This document shows positions 53,768-64,000 of a DNA stretch of 64,000 bases, piece by piece; the stretch's first letter is position 1, and every line of letters begins with the position of its first letter. The DNA comes from Lethocerus indicus (lineage: Eukaryota; Arthropoda; Insecta; Hemiptera; Belostomatidae). The notes beneath the pieces are model-generated. The model worked only from the letters and a program-made list of their open reading frames with translations, searched no databases and was not told the DNA's origin. The translations under genes were made by a program, and so were the position numbers. The stretch spans positions 3,350,925 to 3,414,924 of the forward strand of contig JACDQD010000003.1 of the NCBI GenBank assembly GCA_019843655.1, in the 5' to 3' direction.

Positions 53768-54324
53768 CTAGAGCGCAAATTTGGCCTAAACCTTACATAA
53801 AAATAACGTCGATTTCGTGTTTATGTCTCCACTCGCTGCTTTAGTCTTTTGCTTGGCCGGTTTCGGCTGCTCGCCATCTTCAGTAGTGGTGTTAGTCACT
53901 TTTAGCACTTTGGATGTTTCTTGGGCATCCTCACTGCACTGTCACTGTCACTTGTATGTACTTTTAAATAATGCATTTGATAATCATCAACTAAGGTCAG
54001 TTATAATATATTTAAATATTTGAGTTATTTTTAAGACAATTAAAACGTGCAGTGTATTCAGTTTAATGCGCTACTAGTTTCAATGGAACGGCGCACCTAA
54101 TACTAACCCGCAACAAAGGTAAGTATTACATTTTAGTATTAGCGCCTTACTTTTAGCGCCTTACAGTATAAGTGACAGTGCAGTGTGGATGCCCAGAAAA
54201 CATCCAAAGTGCCAAAAGTGACTAACACCGCTAGTGAAGATGGCGAGCAGCCGAAACCGGAGAGGAGACAGAAACACACGAAATGTACGGTATTTTTATG
54301 TAAGGTTGCGAATTTGCGCTCTAG
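53768..54324. mobile_element. Foldback/MITE family copy 5, most complete copy
   Basis: The element is 557 bp with arms paired to the very ends. The left end is CTAGAGCGCAAATT, followed by ACCTTACATAAAAATAAC and GATTTCGTG. The right end is the inverse complement, closing with AATTTGCGCTCTAG. If the first and last TA are taken as a duplicated target, the element is flanked by TA, as in Tc1/mariner-type insertions. The asymmetric centre matches copies 1 and 3. The arm segment outside GATTTCGTG is unlike the outer segment of copy 1. There is no transposase, so the element is non-autonomous. A 72-residue frame over the right end is chance. Confidence 0.78.
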
Positions 54325-57300
54325 GTAGGTTTCTACCGAGATATGGGGGACTTGTTCATGTGTCTAGGAAGTATAAAACTCTGATTCCCGGTTTCCTCGT
54401 CCGACCTTTCGAAGCTCCGTCCCTTCGGGCGTCTCGTAAATCACGTCAATAGGCATTGGCTGGGCCCCACCACGCCCCGACAGATAGATTATGTAACACA
54501 TTTCCCTGTGTAGATATATAAATATACGACCGGGATTTTATTCCGACCGTAGAAACGCTTTTTCTTCTCCTTTCATCATGCCCACTGTGCAACGTTTTAT
54601 TGTATCAGCTAAATCCGTTCCGACGATTCCGTTTATAAATAAACCCCGGGCGGAAGAATGATATTTGTTTGAGGTCGCAGGAATTTCTTTATTCGCTCAT
54701 GATAATACGTATAAAACTTTTACAGTGTTGTGTAATGAAACTTGAGGTATAGTATTTGTTTGAAGTAGCGCCGATAGATAATAGAAGACGGCCTTATAAC
54801 CTGTCTGTATTTAGCACCTTTATCATTTTACGGAATAAAAATATCGTTTGAAATATCTGAGATAATATGTCAGACCTTATTCAACAACAGAGTGCCTCGA
54901 AATCATAAACGTATACTCGGATTTAATGGGCCCCTAACAGTATCGAATTGCCCTTGTAAAATGAGAGTGAATGAGGAAATAAAAATGCCCATATATAATT
55001 AGGTACAGTTAGGTTCCAGGAGTATTAGGCTTTTCTTATTGTCCTCAATTACAAATTGCAAAGTATGGAGCTCATAATTCCAGTTTAATTATTGGATTTC
55101 AATGTTGTCTCCGCGTTGGTTAGACCCTTCTATATTGTGTATAGAGAGAAAATACGTTCGTCCGGATAATTCACGAGATGTCTCCGGTTAATTACAGGGG
55201 GGATATTGTCAATAGAAGGTGCCCTTGCAATTGGCCGGATTACCCGCAGAGGGCCCGGCTTTAACTTTGTAAGACCCTTTTCTAGTCGCCGTCCAATTTG
55301 CCTATTCCGCGGCCCAACTTTAAGACGGAGAAGAACTGCCCGAGCCCTTTTCTTTCTTCCTCTGTCGGTCATCCGAGGTCGGCCCTCCCTCAACTTCTAT
55401 TGGCCCTCCACTCCGTCTTAGTTTAGGGCGCCGTAATCCCGAACCCTATCCCGAATATATAGACCAGTCGTTTTGTTTACGACCCACGAGTACTTTTGAC
55501 GCATCTAATTCTGCGACGTCTGCCCTACAATGTTTTACGATCTACGACGCAACCTCAGAGTATTCGAAATGTGAGTATTGACCGAGTCGAAGTATCTCGC
55601 TAAATAAATATTAGACTTTTTTCTACCGGTTTAGGCGAATCCCGAGTCTAGTTTCCGAGTATCATATTTTCTCCTTGAGACGATATTACGGCAAGGGTGA
55701 TATTAGGCACACGATGGTGAGGAATATATGAAGAATGAACCGAGGGAAAACGGCTTTTCGCCTTGATATTCATCCATTAGCGTGTCTCCCGGAGATATTG
55801 CGCCTTTAAATATTTTCATTTTAAACTTTCGCCCTGTATTGAAATAGTTATTGTCGAGAGAAACAAACTTGAGGACCGGCTTTTCACACTGGTTTTTGGC
55901 ATCGAGACCGGCCCGGTATTCAGTCGGAGTCCATTAGTTAGCCGCCGGTGACATTTACTCCTGCCGATTCTCCTCTCCTGTCAGCGCTCTTGAAATAATG
56001 TTCCTCTCGTGAGCAGGAAAACCCTGTTTATAATATTTCCCAGTACATCTATTCTGACACAAATGATTAGGGAAGTTATAGTAATTGATCTATTGAGTTT
56101 TGTATTCTTATTGCGGACTTTAGGGGCCGTCCATTAAACAGGTAGACTGTCGTAGATTTTTACGAGGTATCAATTCTGTTTCAATCTTGTTTTTGTACCT
56201 TGAAATTAGGAATGTTCAGTTTCGATTTTTTATTTTTCAATTGTTTCCAATATTATGAGAGTTGCTAGGAGCCAACCGAATACTGTGTCTATGCCAAAAC
56301 CCCGAGAGGGGTCTAGTTCCCCGACGTGAATAGTCCAGTCACTAAAGTGTGTTTCTACGAATAATAACTTTTTTACTGTAGAATAGAAGTTAAAAACTAT
56401 TAAAGACAATATCTAGGAAGCCTCTAATGGATGAATGAAGAAATTGTTGACGCAAAGTCCCTTAACCTGGACTAATTTATATCTCGTGTGCTCACATTTT
56501 ATTCTCAACTGTTCAAACAATTTTATTACTCGCTCTAAAAGAATTAGGGCGGTTTAATAACTGATATATGTTTTGATGATTCGAAACTTTCAGGGTTTTT
56601 TCCTGTTAAATACAGCCAGTTGTCCAACGCTGCCATCAATATATCCGCCCCTTTGCTAATATTTTCCCCCACCTAAATATGTAAAATAATTTCTGCTCCG
56701 AACTAAATGCCGTCAGTGTACGGCTCAAGATTAAATAATAGCGTCCTTCCGTTCGTTCTGTATTCAAATTGAAATGTGGCGGCTTTGGTCGTCTCAATAT
56801 TAATGTTTGGGTCCCCCCCCCCCTAACTGCTCCCCGAATTTTGATACCCGGGTCCTCGGGTGCGGGGGATAATTAAAAGATTATTTCTCTGTCGTTTCGT
56901 CAGAACTCACCCCGCTACCCCTCCCACTTTTACCCCCGGGAACGGCTGAGCTCAACTTTTGAATATTAATCAATTGCGACTCTCAGAGTTCGGGGACCCG
57001 TCTGAGACAGCGAACCCACACGCGCTAGTCCTCCGTTCAGTTTCTGAACTGCGTACGCTTTGAATTCGAAATGTTAAGACGCTGAATCTTGTGGAAACCC
57101 CAATTCGAACTTTAACATTATTTATGCCGATTAATTTATTGGGATAATTTCAACATAGAAATCCGTAACGAGGTCAGTAAGTTAGGTCTGTAGGGATGAT
57201 AATGTGAATATTAATTCTTATTCTATTGACTTCAAGATAAGTTGTTGGATTCGAGAATAATCTACAACAGCTACCGGTAGCTGGCGGAGATGTTTTTATT

Positions 57301-60300
57301 TTTATGTTAGTTGAACATTAAAATCTATCCACTACGTTTTATATAAAACCAATAAATATTTCCGTATTTGGGGTCGGGAAGTGTGCCGACAGCTATAGAT
57401 CTATATTTGCAAGAATTTAATTGTAAGTTTGTCACGTTACAATGCTTATTGTGTTTTGTACTTCAATTTCGACATTAGAACATTGTTACCGGTGTTCATT
57501 GTTGTCGATCAGAAACGGGGGGGGATTGGGGACAGGGATGGGGTGCTTTGCTGGGGAACGACGAAAACTTTCTCAAGGGGGAGAAACCGAGGGCAAGAAT
57601 GAGCCCACTAAGAAGACGAGAAGAATTTAAGGTTAATGAACCTTAGCAGCCCTGTAGTATTGAGATTCACAAATGCTACCAACAAAAGTGATGGACAAAA
57701 CGTGACGTTTTCGGGCGAACGTCATATTCTCGTTGATACACGATTTTTCGCAGTTTTATTTTCACTCAAGGCGTATATATTCGACGGGTCCCCGAAGGTT
57801 CGAAACATCATCGCCTTTCTTCCTCGACTCGCCTATTCCGTCCCGTACTCTTCTTGTTGAGGCTCCTCGCCGTCGTCATTAGCATTACGTCCGCGTAGAA
57901 AAAAAAGAAAATGGCCATACACATCGTTCTTACATTGTGCGGACTCAATGAGCCGCCCGCGACTCCCACTCGGATTGCAGTGAGCGAGCGCTAAGTTAAT
58001 GGCGCTCTTAATGTTTTTCCCCGAATCGAAAATGGGACAATGAGAGGGAAAAAACTGATATTTTTCCTACCGAAGAAAAGATTAATCTTCGTATTTAGGA
58101 CGCGACTACGTCCACATGGAAAGTATCAATCGTAAACGGGGATTTACCCGCTTGTCGTAGCTAGCGCGAGGAAATAATATGCTTCAGTTTCACACACAAA
58201 CTCCATTCTCATTTACACATTAATATTTTAAATAATCATCCGTTATAAATTTTACAATGCTAAATCCATTACATTTTTTTTCATGCTTCGCCAACATTGT
58301 GCTATATTTATAATGATTTATTAGGTTTAATATTATAAGAAAAACCCTGTGTTAGTGAATTTATATCGTGGGTGACAGATCATATAATCCACTGTTCTAT
58401 ACGTGGTAGATACACTATAAAACCACCTATCATACAAAAGTTGTTCTTTATTCTTGTACTTGAAATTCAAACCTTCCCAGTAGATTCGCAGTTCAAAACA
58501 GAGCTAAAATTTGTGATCGAATAACGAGCGGATTGCTGATGAATTATACAGGGTTTTCGTCTAGACAACGGGTTTAGGATTAAACCGAATTAACCTGGCG
58601 TATTGTGCATCGGACTGTTACAAATTGATACTTCCCGCGGTAAACAAGTGTTTAACGAGGCAAGAAAGTGCAATTCTCATAATGTCCGGTCGTAAAGTCT
58701 CTGGGGCCGGGTCCCCGGAGGAGGGCTTTGGGCGGAGGGAGGGGCATAATCAAGTTGATGAGATCATTTAAATTCTCCCGCGACCGGTCGTCCGGCGCTC
58801 GTAAACTCGCCCCCGCATTCTTACCCGATTCAATCCGATATCTTGTTGGGGAAAATTAGTTTTCATTACAGCGCGATGATAGCGGCGAAGAATTTATTTA
58901 CAAACAACATTAATAATAAGTCAATATTCAAATATTCAAGTCAGAATTCAAAAATTCTGTCTATTTTGTAGCTAATGTAACGATTATTTGTTGACTGTTT
59001 AGGTTTGTTAAGAGTAAATCAATATTGAGGTAGCATAGTATAAAAATTTCTGCGTTGTATTAATTCCTAACTAAAGGAAATAGTTCATACTACCGAAATA
59101 ATAAAAATTGTAGAATTTCGGCTATTTATAGTTAATATAATGTGGAAAATGATTACTTTTTGGGCAATTTCGGTACGACTCGATTCACTTGAGTGTTCGG
59201 AATCGAAAATGTTAAACTACAGTTTGATAAATAAATGGTTTCGGTCGAGATATCACTCCTGTCTATTATGTAGTCAAGTTTCCTCAAGAACTGATAAAGT
59301 GGCAACAAAAAATTGAGACGTTGTTTTTCTTAGTATGAATATGGAAGGGGCCTTATATTTTATGTTGTAATTGAACGTCTCCGCCTTCCGGTACTCTTTT
59401 CTGCGGTTACGGACGGCCACCAGCGCCGACTGGATCGGGGTATCCTCCTGTCGACTGAACAGGAGTCGAGGACGAGGAATAAATAACGCCGAGCGAATAT
59501 TAGCAATTCATATGACGCTCAGGCTGGTGTTGTTGGCTGTAATTGGGGTCGGTTGTTGGATGCCTATGCGCCGGCACATGCCCACTTCCTCCTCCGAGTA
59601 TCCCCATCAGACGTCCTCGTCATGTAATGAAGAGCGCGCCTCCCTAATTGACCCGTCCCAATTATATGAAACATGGCTCGTGTCTCATACGTCCGATATT
59701 AAATTTTTCAGAGCGAAGAAATTCTTCAGATAGCCGCGTACATAGGGGAGCTATATACATTCTATTCGTTAACTTGCCTAAGTATCTTTGCTTGGAAAAA
59801 CATTAATGTATTTTTCTCGATTGGTTTGGCCTTTTCGGCGGTTATTCTTGTGCTGGCACTCTGTCTGTACGGTCATTTCACTGGCTCCTGGAGATGCTTC
59901 ACAGCTGAAACCGGTCAAAAAAGATCATCAAACGTCATCAAAAGATCGTACATCACATAAGATGGTATTCCACAAAAATTTTTTTCATTCTCAAGCCGAT
60001 GTCTGGATCATTGCGTTCATATACAAGATGATATATATAGTCGTGTTAAATCAATGATTTACGATTACAGAGATTCGCTAATCCGACAATTAAAATGTTT
60101 CTCTAATTTTAAATTAGCCTACTAAATTTCACGGGCTTTAATACAGTATTATATTGGAACGAATCAGCGATTCAGTTCATTCATTGAGTCCTCGTCAAAT
60201 TATCCCCGTTCCTAACGCTCCGTCAGATCCCGAAAATAATTATACCGATTGGGGGTATGTTCGCTTTATATAAAGCGCAAACCGGGCCCTGAGACCGGGG

Positions 60301-62041
60301 GCCCTGGAGGGCGGTCAGTGCATTTAAATTACCCCTTCGCTCTAGGGGTCGGTGGACGGGGCTACAAGTGGAACTGCACTTCCACTCCGGGGCATTTGCC
60401 TCGAAAGGGTTCAAATGCAATTTGCTTACATTTCACCCCCACCCCCACCCCCCCACAGTCGCCGCACAGCAGTCAGAAGTTGGTGTAATCCGAATTGGAG
60501 GAGAGAAGCGCCATTCATGACTGGGGCCCCGAGTGAAATTTGCATAGGAAAGCCGCCTTATGGATTAGAGGGTGAGTGGGGGTGTGGGGGGGGGGCGCAC
60601 CCTGCAAAATTAACCCCGCAGTCCAAGTATGTGACTACGGCCCCGCCGGCCCACTGGGCTATCCAACTTCCAATTTTTCGTCCAACCGAGGGCGACGCCA
60701 TTATCCTCCATACGGGAGCCTTAGACCGGGTATTGCGAGGAAAATCCCGACCTCCGAAACGCATTCCAAATATATTTCCGTTAATTAATTTGCTGTCAGA
60801 ATATCTTCTCAGCACTTATTATTATAAGTAGAATCCTTCCTTGTCAAATATTTTTTTTGACTAATTGAAAATTCGCCTTCGACCTATAACTTGTGAGTCT
60901 GAGAACGCGATTCATTTATCAAATTTTATTGAGACAATTTGTTTACAGTCGGCCGCATTTTTTTTCTCTCCTTCCGGCCGACGCTAATGTAAAATTATGA
61001 GTTTCCTTTCCTTTCCCTTTAATTCTATCCAGAAACTGCCGGAGTCGTGACTCGGTTGAAGTTTACAGGGATTTATAATGAGGTCGGCCCCAGTGACGGC
61101 GTGTAGCGGCCGTGTATTATTGCCCTCTCTCAAAATGAAACAAATGGCGCTCCGTGTAATTTTTCACCGGCCGATATCCGACTGACGAGGCCTCGGATCT
61201 GATGATCCGGCCCATCTGTTTTCATTACGAAGGGAAAACCTTTCGGTTTCGGCGGCTAGATTAGATTCCGGCAAATGATTTTGCTGTAACGCACAGAACG
61301 CGGTGTAAAACTGGAAAGTCAGATAGAATGAAATTTGTACAATATCACAAATGAAGATAAGAATACAAACATTTGAAGTTTTCAGTTTCAGTCACATATA
61401 TTTACACTGTCAAAGTGAACGACAAAATATTTCATTCCATTTGTTAAACTGCTCGCTTTTCTATCGTACAATCTATTGGCCTGTTGTTATACCGTGGCGT
61501 TATCGCGTTCAGAAAATTCTGCTGAAAGATCCAATATACTCCGTAATTGGCTTGAAATAAGACAATCTGTTTACTGGATAAATTTTGTCCGATTACCAGT
61601 AATCCCATTTCGAAGTATTTTGTACTACTTGTCCACTAATCGACTCATGGGACGATAATATTTAAATATATTGCAGATCATTTGCAGCTTTTAAATGCAT
61701 CGCAATGAAATATTAACGTCGTGAGCAAATTTTCGAGTTATCGAGAACATTTTTTTCATTTTAAATGCTCGTAATTAGAAATTTTTTTCTGATACAAAGG
61801 CAATTAGGAATAAAATAAGTTACTCGTTAAAAGTTCTATTTGATGGTTATAGAATAATTAAATGGTTAATTTAAAGGTTCACGTTGTCGCCAGCCGGCAA
61901 CCGACCATTGCTCACGGTTAGAATTACAGATCTTTTTCGAGCATACCGGTGAAGTTCACCGAAGGCATTTCCCTTTACCAAGTATAAAGCAAGTCTGGGT
62001 TCTAAAGATAATTTATCATGTTCGTTTCAAGTGGTAGGGGG

Positions 62042-62044
<3 letters not shown>

Positions 62045-62086
<42 letters not shown>
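62045..62086. repeat. (GT)21 microsatellite
   Basis: 42 bp of perfect GT. Confidence 0.97.
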
Positions 62087-62087
<1 letters not shown>

Positions 62088-62929
62088 ACGGCGGCCGCTA
62101 TTTAAATCGACTTCGTGTTGGGAACAGGTCCCAAAATAGAGCCCGTTAATAGTGCACTTGTTAAAAGGCCAACCTTCTGTTCTCTGTGCGTGAGATTTTT
62201 CATTTCTCCCCTTTAGATTTTCAGAGGGGATCTAAGGTTACGGCCGGAAGTGCGGCCTACTCAACGATTTATGTTTCTTTCTTTCTTTCTCTCTCTTTCT
62301 TTCGTTCTGTCTTTCCCTCTCACTTCTATTCCGTACGAAAGGGCGGAAACATCCCACATTAGTACCGGAATAGACACTGCAGTCGATATCCGTTCCCGGT
62401 CGAAGACGGCACACCGTGGCCGAACACTAAAAACTGGGTTTTAACGGCTTTAGTTCTTGCCAATTTACCATTTGAATCGCAGTATCAGCAAAATCTCGAA
62501 AACTTGCAACGTAAACCAATCAAACTGTTTACTGTTTCTGGACTTGGTCGTACCCGATGGAAGGTCCTCTTCCCGTACACGACTCTATGTACAAAAACAG
62601 ACTGTAAAAAATCCTACTACAGGACTCTTATTTGTGATCCAATAGATGGATACATGAAAAACATTTTATAAATAGTTACAAACCGTTGCACATTGTTGCT
62701 AAGAATCATAGTTACCCCGCTCAAAATGTCAACCCAAACTTTTGAGTTTTATGGTAGAATGAATCTTTACAAAGTGTCCGGATGAAATACAAAAAATTTG
62801 AACTTTTTGTAAATTTCCGATAAATTTTTATCTCCCGCTGTAAAATGTAATAATTTTACCGCTTTTGGTGGTTCGGTGGTTTCGTAAAATATTGGAGCTT
62901 TTAGTTATTCTGGTACGATTTTCTGATTT

Positions 62930-62977
62930 CGATTTCAACCGGTATCGGCTTCTCTTCACCTCCAGCGGCGGTTACGT
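62930..62977. repeat. Possible decayed foldback/MITE arm remnant
   Basis: GATTTCGATTTCAACCGGTA followed by TCGGCTTCTCTTCACCTCCA and GCGGCGGTTACG has the spacing of GATTTCG ... ACCGGTTTCGGCTGCTCGCCATCTTCAGTAGCGGTGTTAG, but with many changes. Confidence 0.28.
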
Positions 62978-63352
62978 CAGCAGCGGCGAGGCCATGACCA
63001 GGCATGACCGGATATTTATCTTTCGGCATTCCTGAAACGCCGCACGTCACGTAGCGGAGTTTTTAATTTTGTCCATCTTTACGTTTGCCCGGACGGTAGG
63101 GAGGGGAAGCATTCGATGGTTGGTGATGAGGGGGATGAGGGGTGAGGGTCCAAAGTAGGGTCGAGGCGTGCCCTATCAAGCCGGCAATCGATGCAGAGCA
63201 TTTCGCCCCCTGTCGGGGGGGGGGGAGGGGGGCACATGCCGCATTTAAAATGCCCCAAGTTAAATTTGAATCGAGTTGCACGCGAAGCCGGGGCACGGCC
63301 ACGCCATTTCTCCTCCGGCCGCATTCCTCCCGAAGACTTATCAATGGTTAGC

Positions 63353-63377
63353 CAATATCGGTAATAGGCCGATATTG
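63353..63377. repeat. Perfect 9-bp inverted repeat
   Basis: CAATATCGG (63353-63361) and CCGATATTG (63369-63377) flank a 7-base loop. It could be a dyad binding site or chance. Confidence 0.4.
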
Positions 63378-63719
63378 ACACGATATATAATTAAAAACGG
63401 TGAGTTGGGGTGTTCGCATGAAAAACAGTACACCATTTGATAATTATACAGAGATCTCTCTGAAAAGGTTTTAATCGCTGAAAAATAATAGAGAAATATT
63501 CTTCGGTGCACAATCGTCGATTAAACTAACCAGAGTCTCGTCTCTAACACTGTCCGCTCATTTATTTCCATATTATATAATACAAAAATTCATTCGATCA
63601 TTCATTTGCGACAATTAAGGAAAATGGTGAATTGAGAATTGGCAATGAATTTATTTTCCGAGTTCTATATTAAATACAGAATTTAGCCCGCCCCCATTAA
63701 TAAACGAGTTTTATTGACG

Positions 63720-63864
63720 TACGGTAAAATTGTTAAAGTTACCGAAACAGAGACCGTAAATCAATATTTAAGGTCACTTTCACCAAAAATGAGACAACTC
63801 CGTCAATTAGTTTACAAGTTATGGACTGTTAAACAGTGGATACATTTTTTTGGACCCCTCTGTA
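63720..63864 (-). mobile_element. Tc1/mariner-like terminal fragment
   Basis: Read on the minus strand from 63864, the sequence starts TACAGAGGGGTCCAAAAAAA, continues TGTATCCACTGTTTAACAGT and has CTCATTTTTGGTGAAAGTGA and CGGTCTCTGTTTCGGTAAC further in. A TA followed by CAGRGGGKCC and an A run is the usual look of mariner-family inverted-repeat ends in insects, and the untranslated leader after it is also of the expected type. I see no transposase frame and no matching second end in the window, so this is a fragment or a MITE whose other end is decayed. The identification is partly from memory of the family. Confidence 0.45.
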
Positions 63865-64000
63865 TAGCGGGGCATTGTAGTTGAGGAAAATTGGAAAAAT
63901 TGGTCCGGCACGTTGCCGTAATTAGCTTAGCAGTGCGTGGTGTGTGAAGTAAAGTTGAAAAATCGAAACATTTTCGTTTAATTTTGAATATTTTAAAATT

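Larger units (their letters stand above)
25600..64000 (+). other. Downstream intron sequence (partial) of the Musashi/Rbp6 gene
   Basis: No downstream exon with the RNP1 motif or the second RRM was recognised, so this is inferred to be one intron of more than 38 kb. It contains two Jockey-like LINE fragments, three large foldback/MITE copies, most of the decayed remnants, a mariner-like end and the longest microsatellites. Stretches such as 25870-26700, 30300-36300, 37400-39500, 41130-45830, 48600-50800 and 54330-62040 show nothing identifiable apart from the small repeats listed separately. A missed exon, or an unrelated nested non-coding gene, is possible. Confidence 0.5.

Noticed and set aside
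59371..59733. 120-codon open frame with a short hydrophobic stretch
   Set aside because: It begins at a non-ATG codon in intronic context. The single hydrophobic stretch is weak evidence and no domain was recognised.
60352..60831. 159-codon open frame on the + strand
   Set aside because: The composition is low-complexity (poly-Pro from CCCCCA runs), with overlapping frames in other phases and no family resemblance.
1..64000. CRISPR array, operon, prophage or plasmid features
   Set aside because: No regularly spaced direct repeats, ribosome-binding sites or dense coding. The spliced exon and LINE/MITE content are eukaryotic.

Overview
The window looks like intronic DNA of an arthropod, probably an insect. 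It holds one confidently recognised coding exon and a large amount of non-coding and repeat-derived DNA. The clues are a spliced exon with consensus acceptor and donor sites, a Jockey-type LINE family, foldback MITEs, a mariner-like terminus and many microsatellites. There is no sign of bacterial gene organisation. Most open reading frames here are short chance frames, often overlapping on both strands inside GC-rich or low-complexity patches, and I do not annotate them as genes.

The one real gene segment is an 82-bp internal exon at 25518-25599 on the + strand. It encodes part of the first RNA-recognition motif of a Musashi-family RNA-binding protein, closest in my judgement to insect Rbp6. 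No neighbouring exon was found by eye. If that is right, the gene has more than 25 kb of intron on the 5' side and more than 38 kb on the 3' side within this window.

The mobile-element content has three parts. (1) A foldback/MITE family has five substantial copies (6718-7230, 22252-22497, 40507-40886, 52301-52620, 53768-54324) and at least seven decayed remnants. (2) Two short, severely 5'-truncated Jockey-like LINE copies lie on the minus strand (45848-46417 and about 47917-48451). Both start at essentially the same point of the reverse-transcriptase C-terminal region, and the first has a poly(A) tail and a perfect 12-bp target-site duplication. (3) A Tc1/mariner-like terminal fragment lies at the right edge (about 63720-63864).

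The rest of the sequence is AT-rich intron interrupted by GC-rich islands and long microsatellites: (GAG)n at 47318, (CT)32 at 37063, (GT)21 at 62045, and others. Small structured elements stand out: a 76-nt miRNA-like hairpin at 1897-1972, and a 23-bp-period tandem repeat at 29595-29663 whose units form perfect hairpins. The best candidate for something undescribed is the foldback family. Its core is shared, but the outermost palindromic arms differ completely between the two most complete copies.
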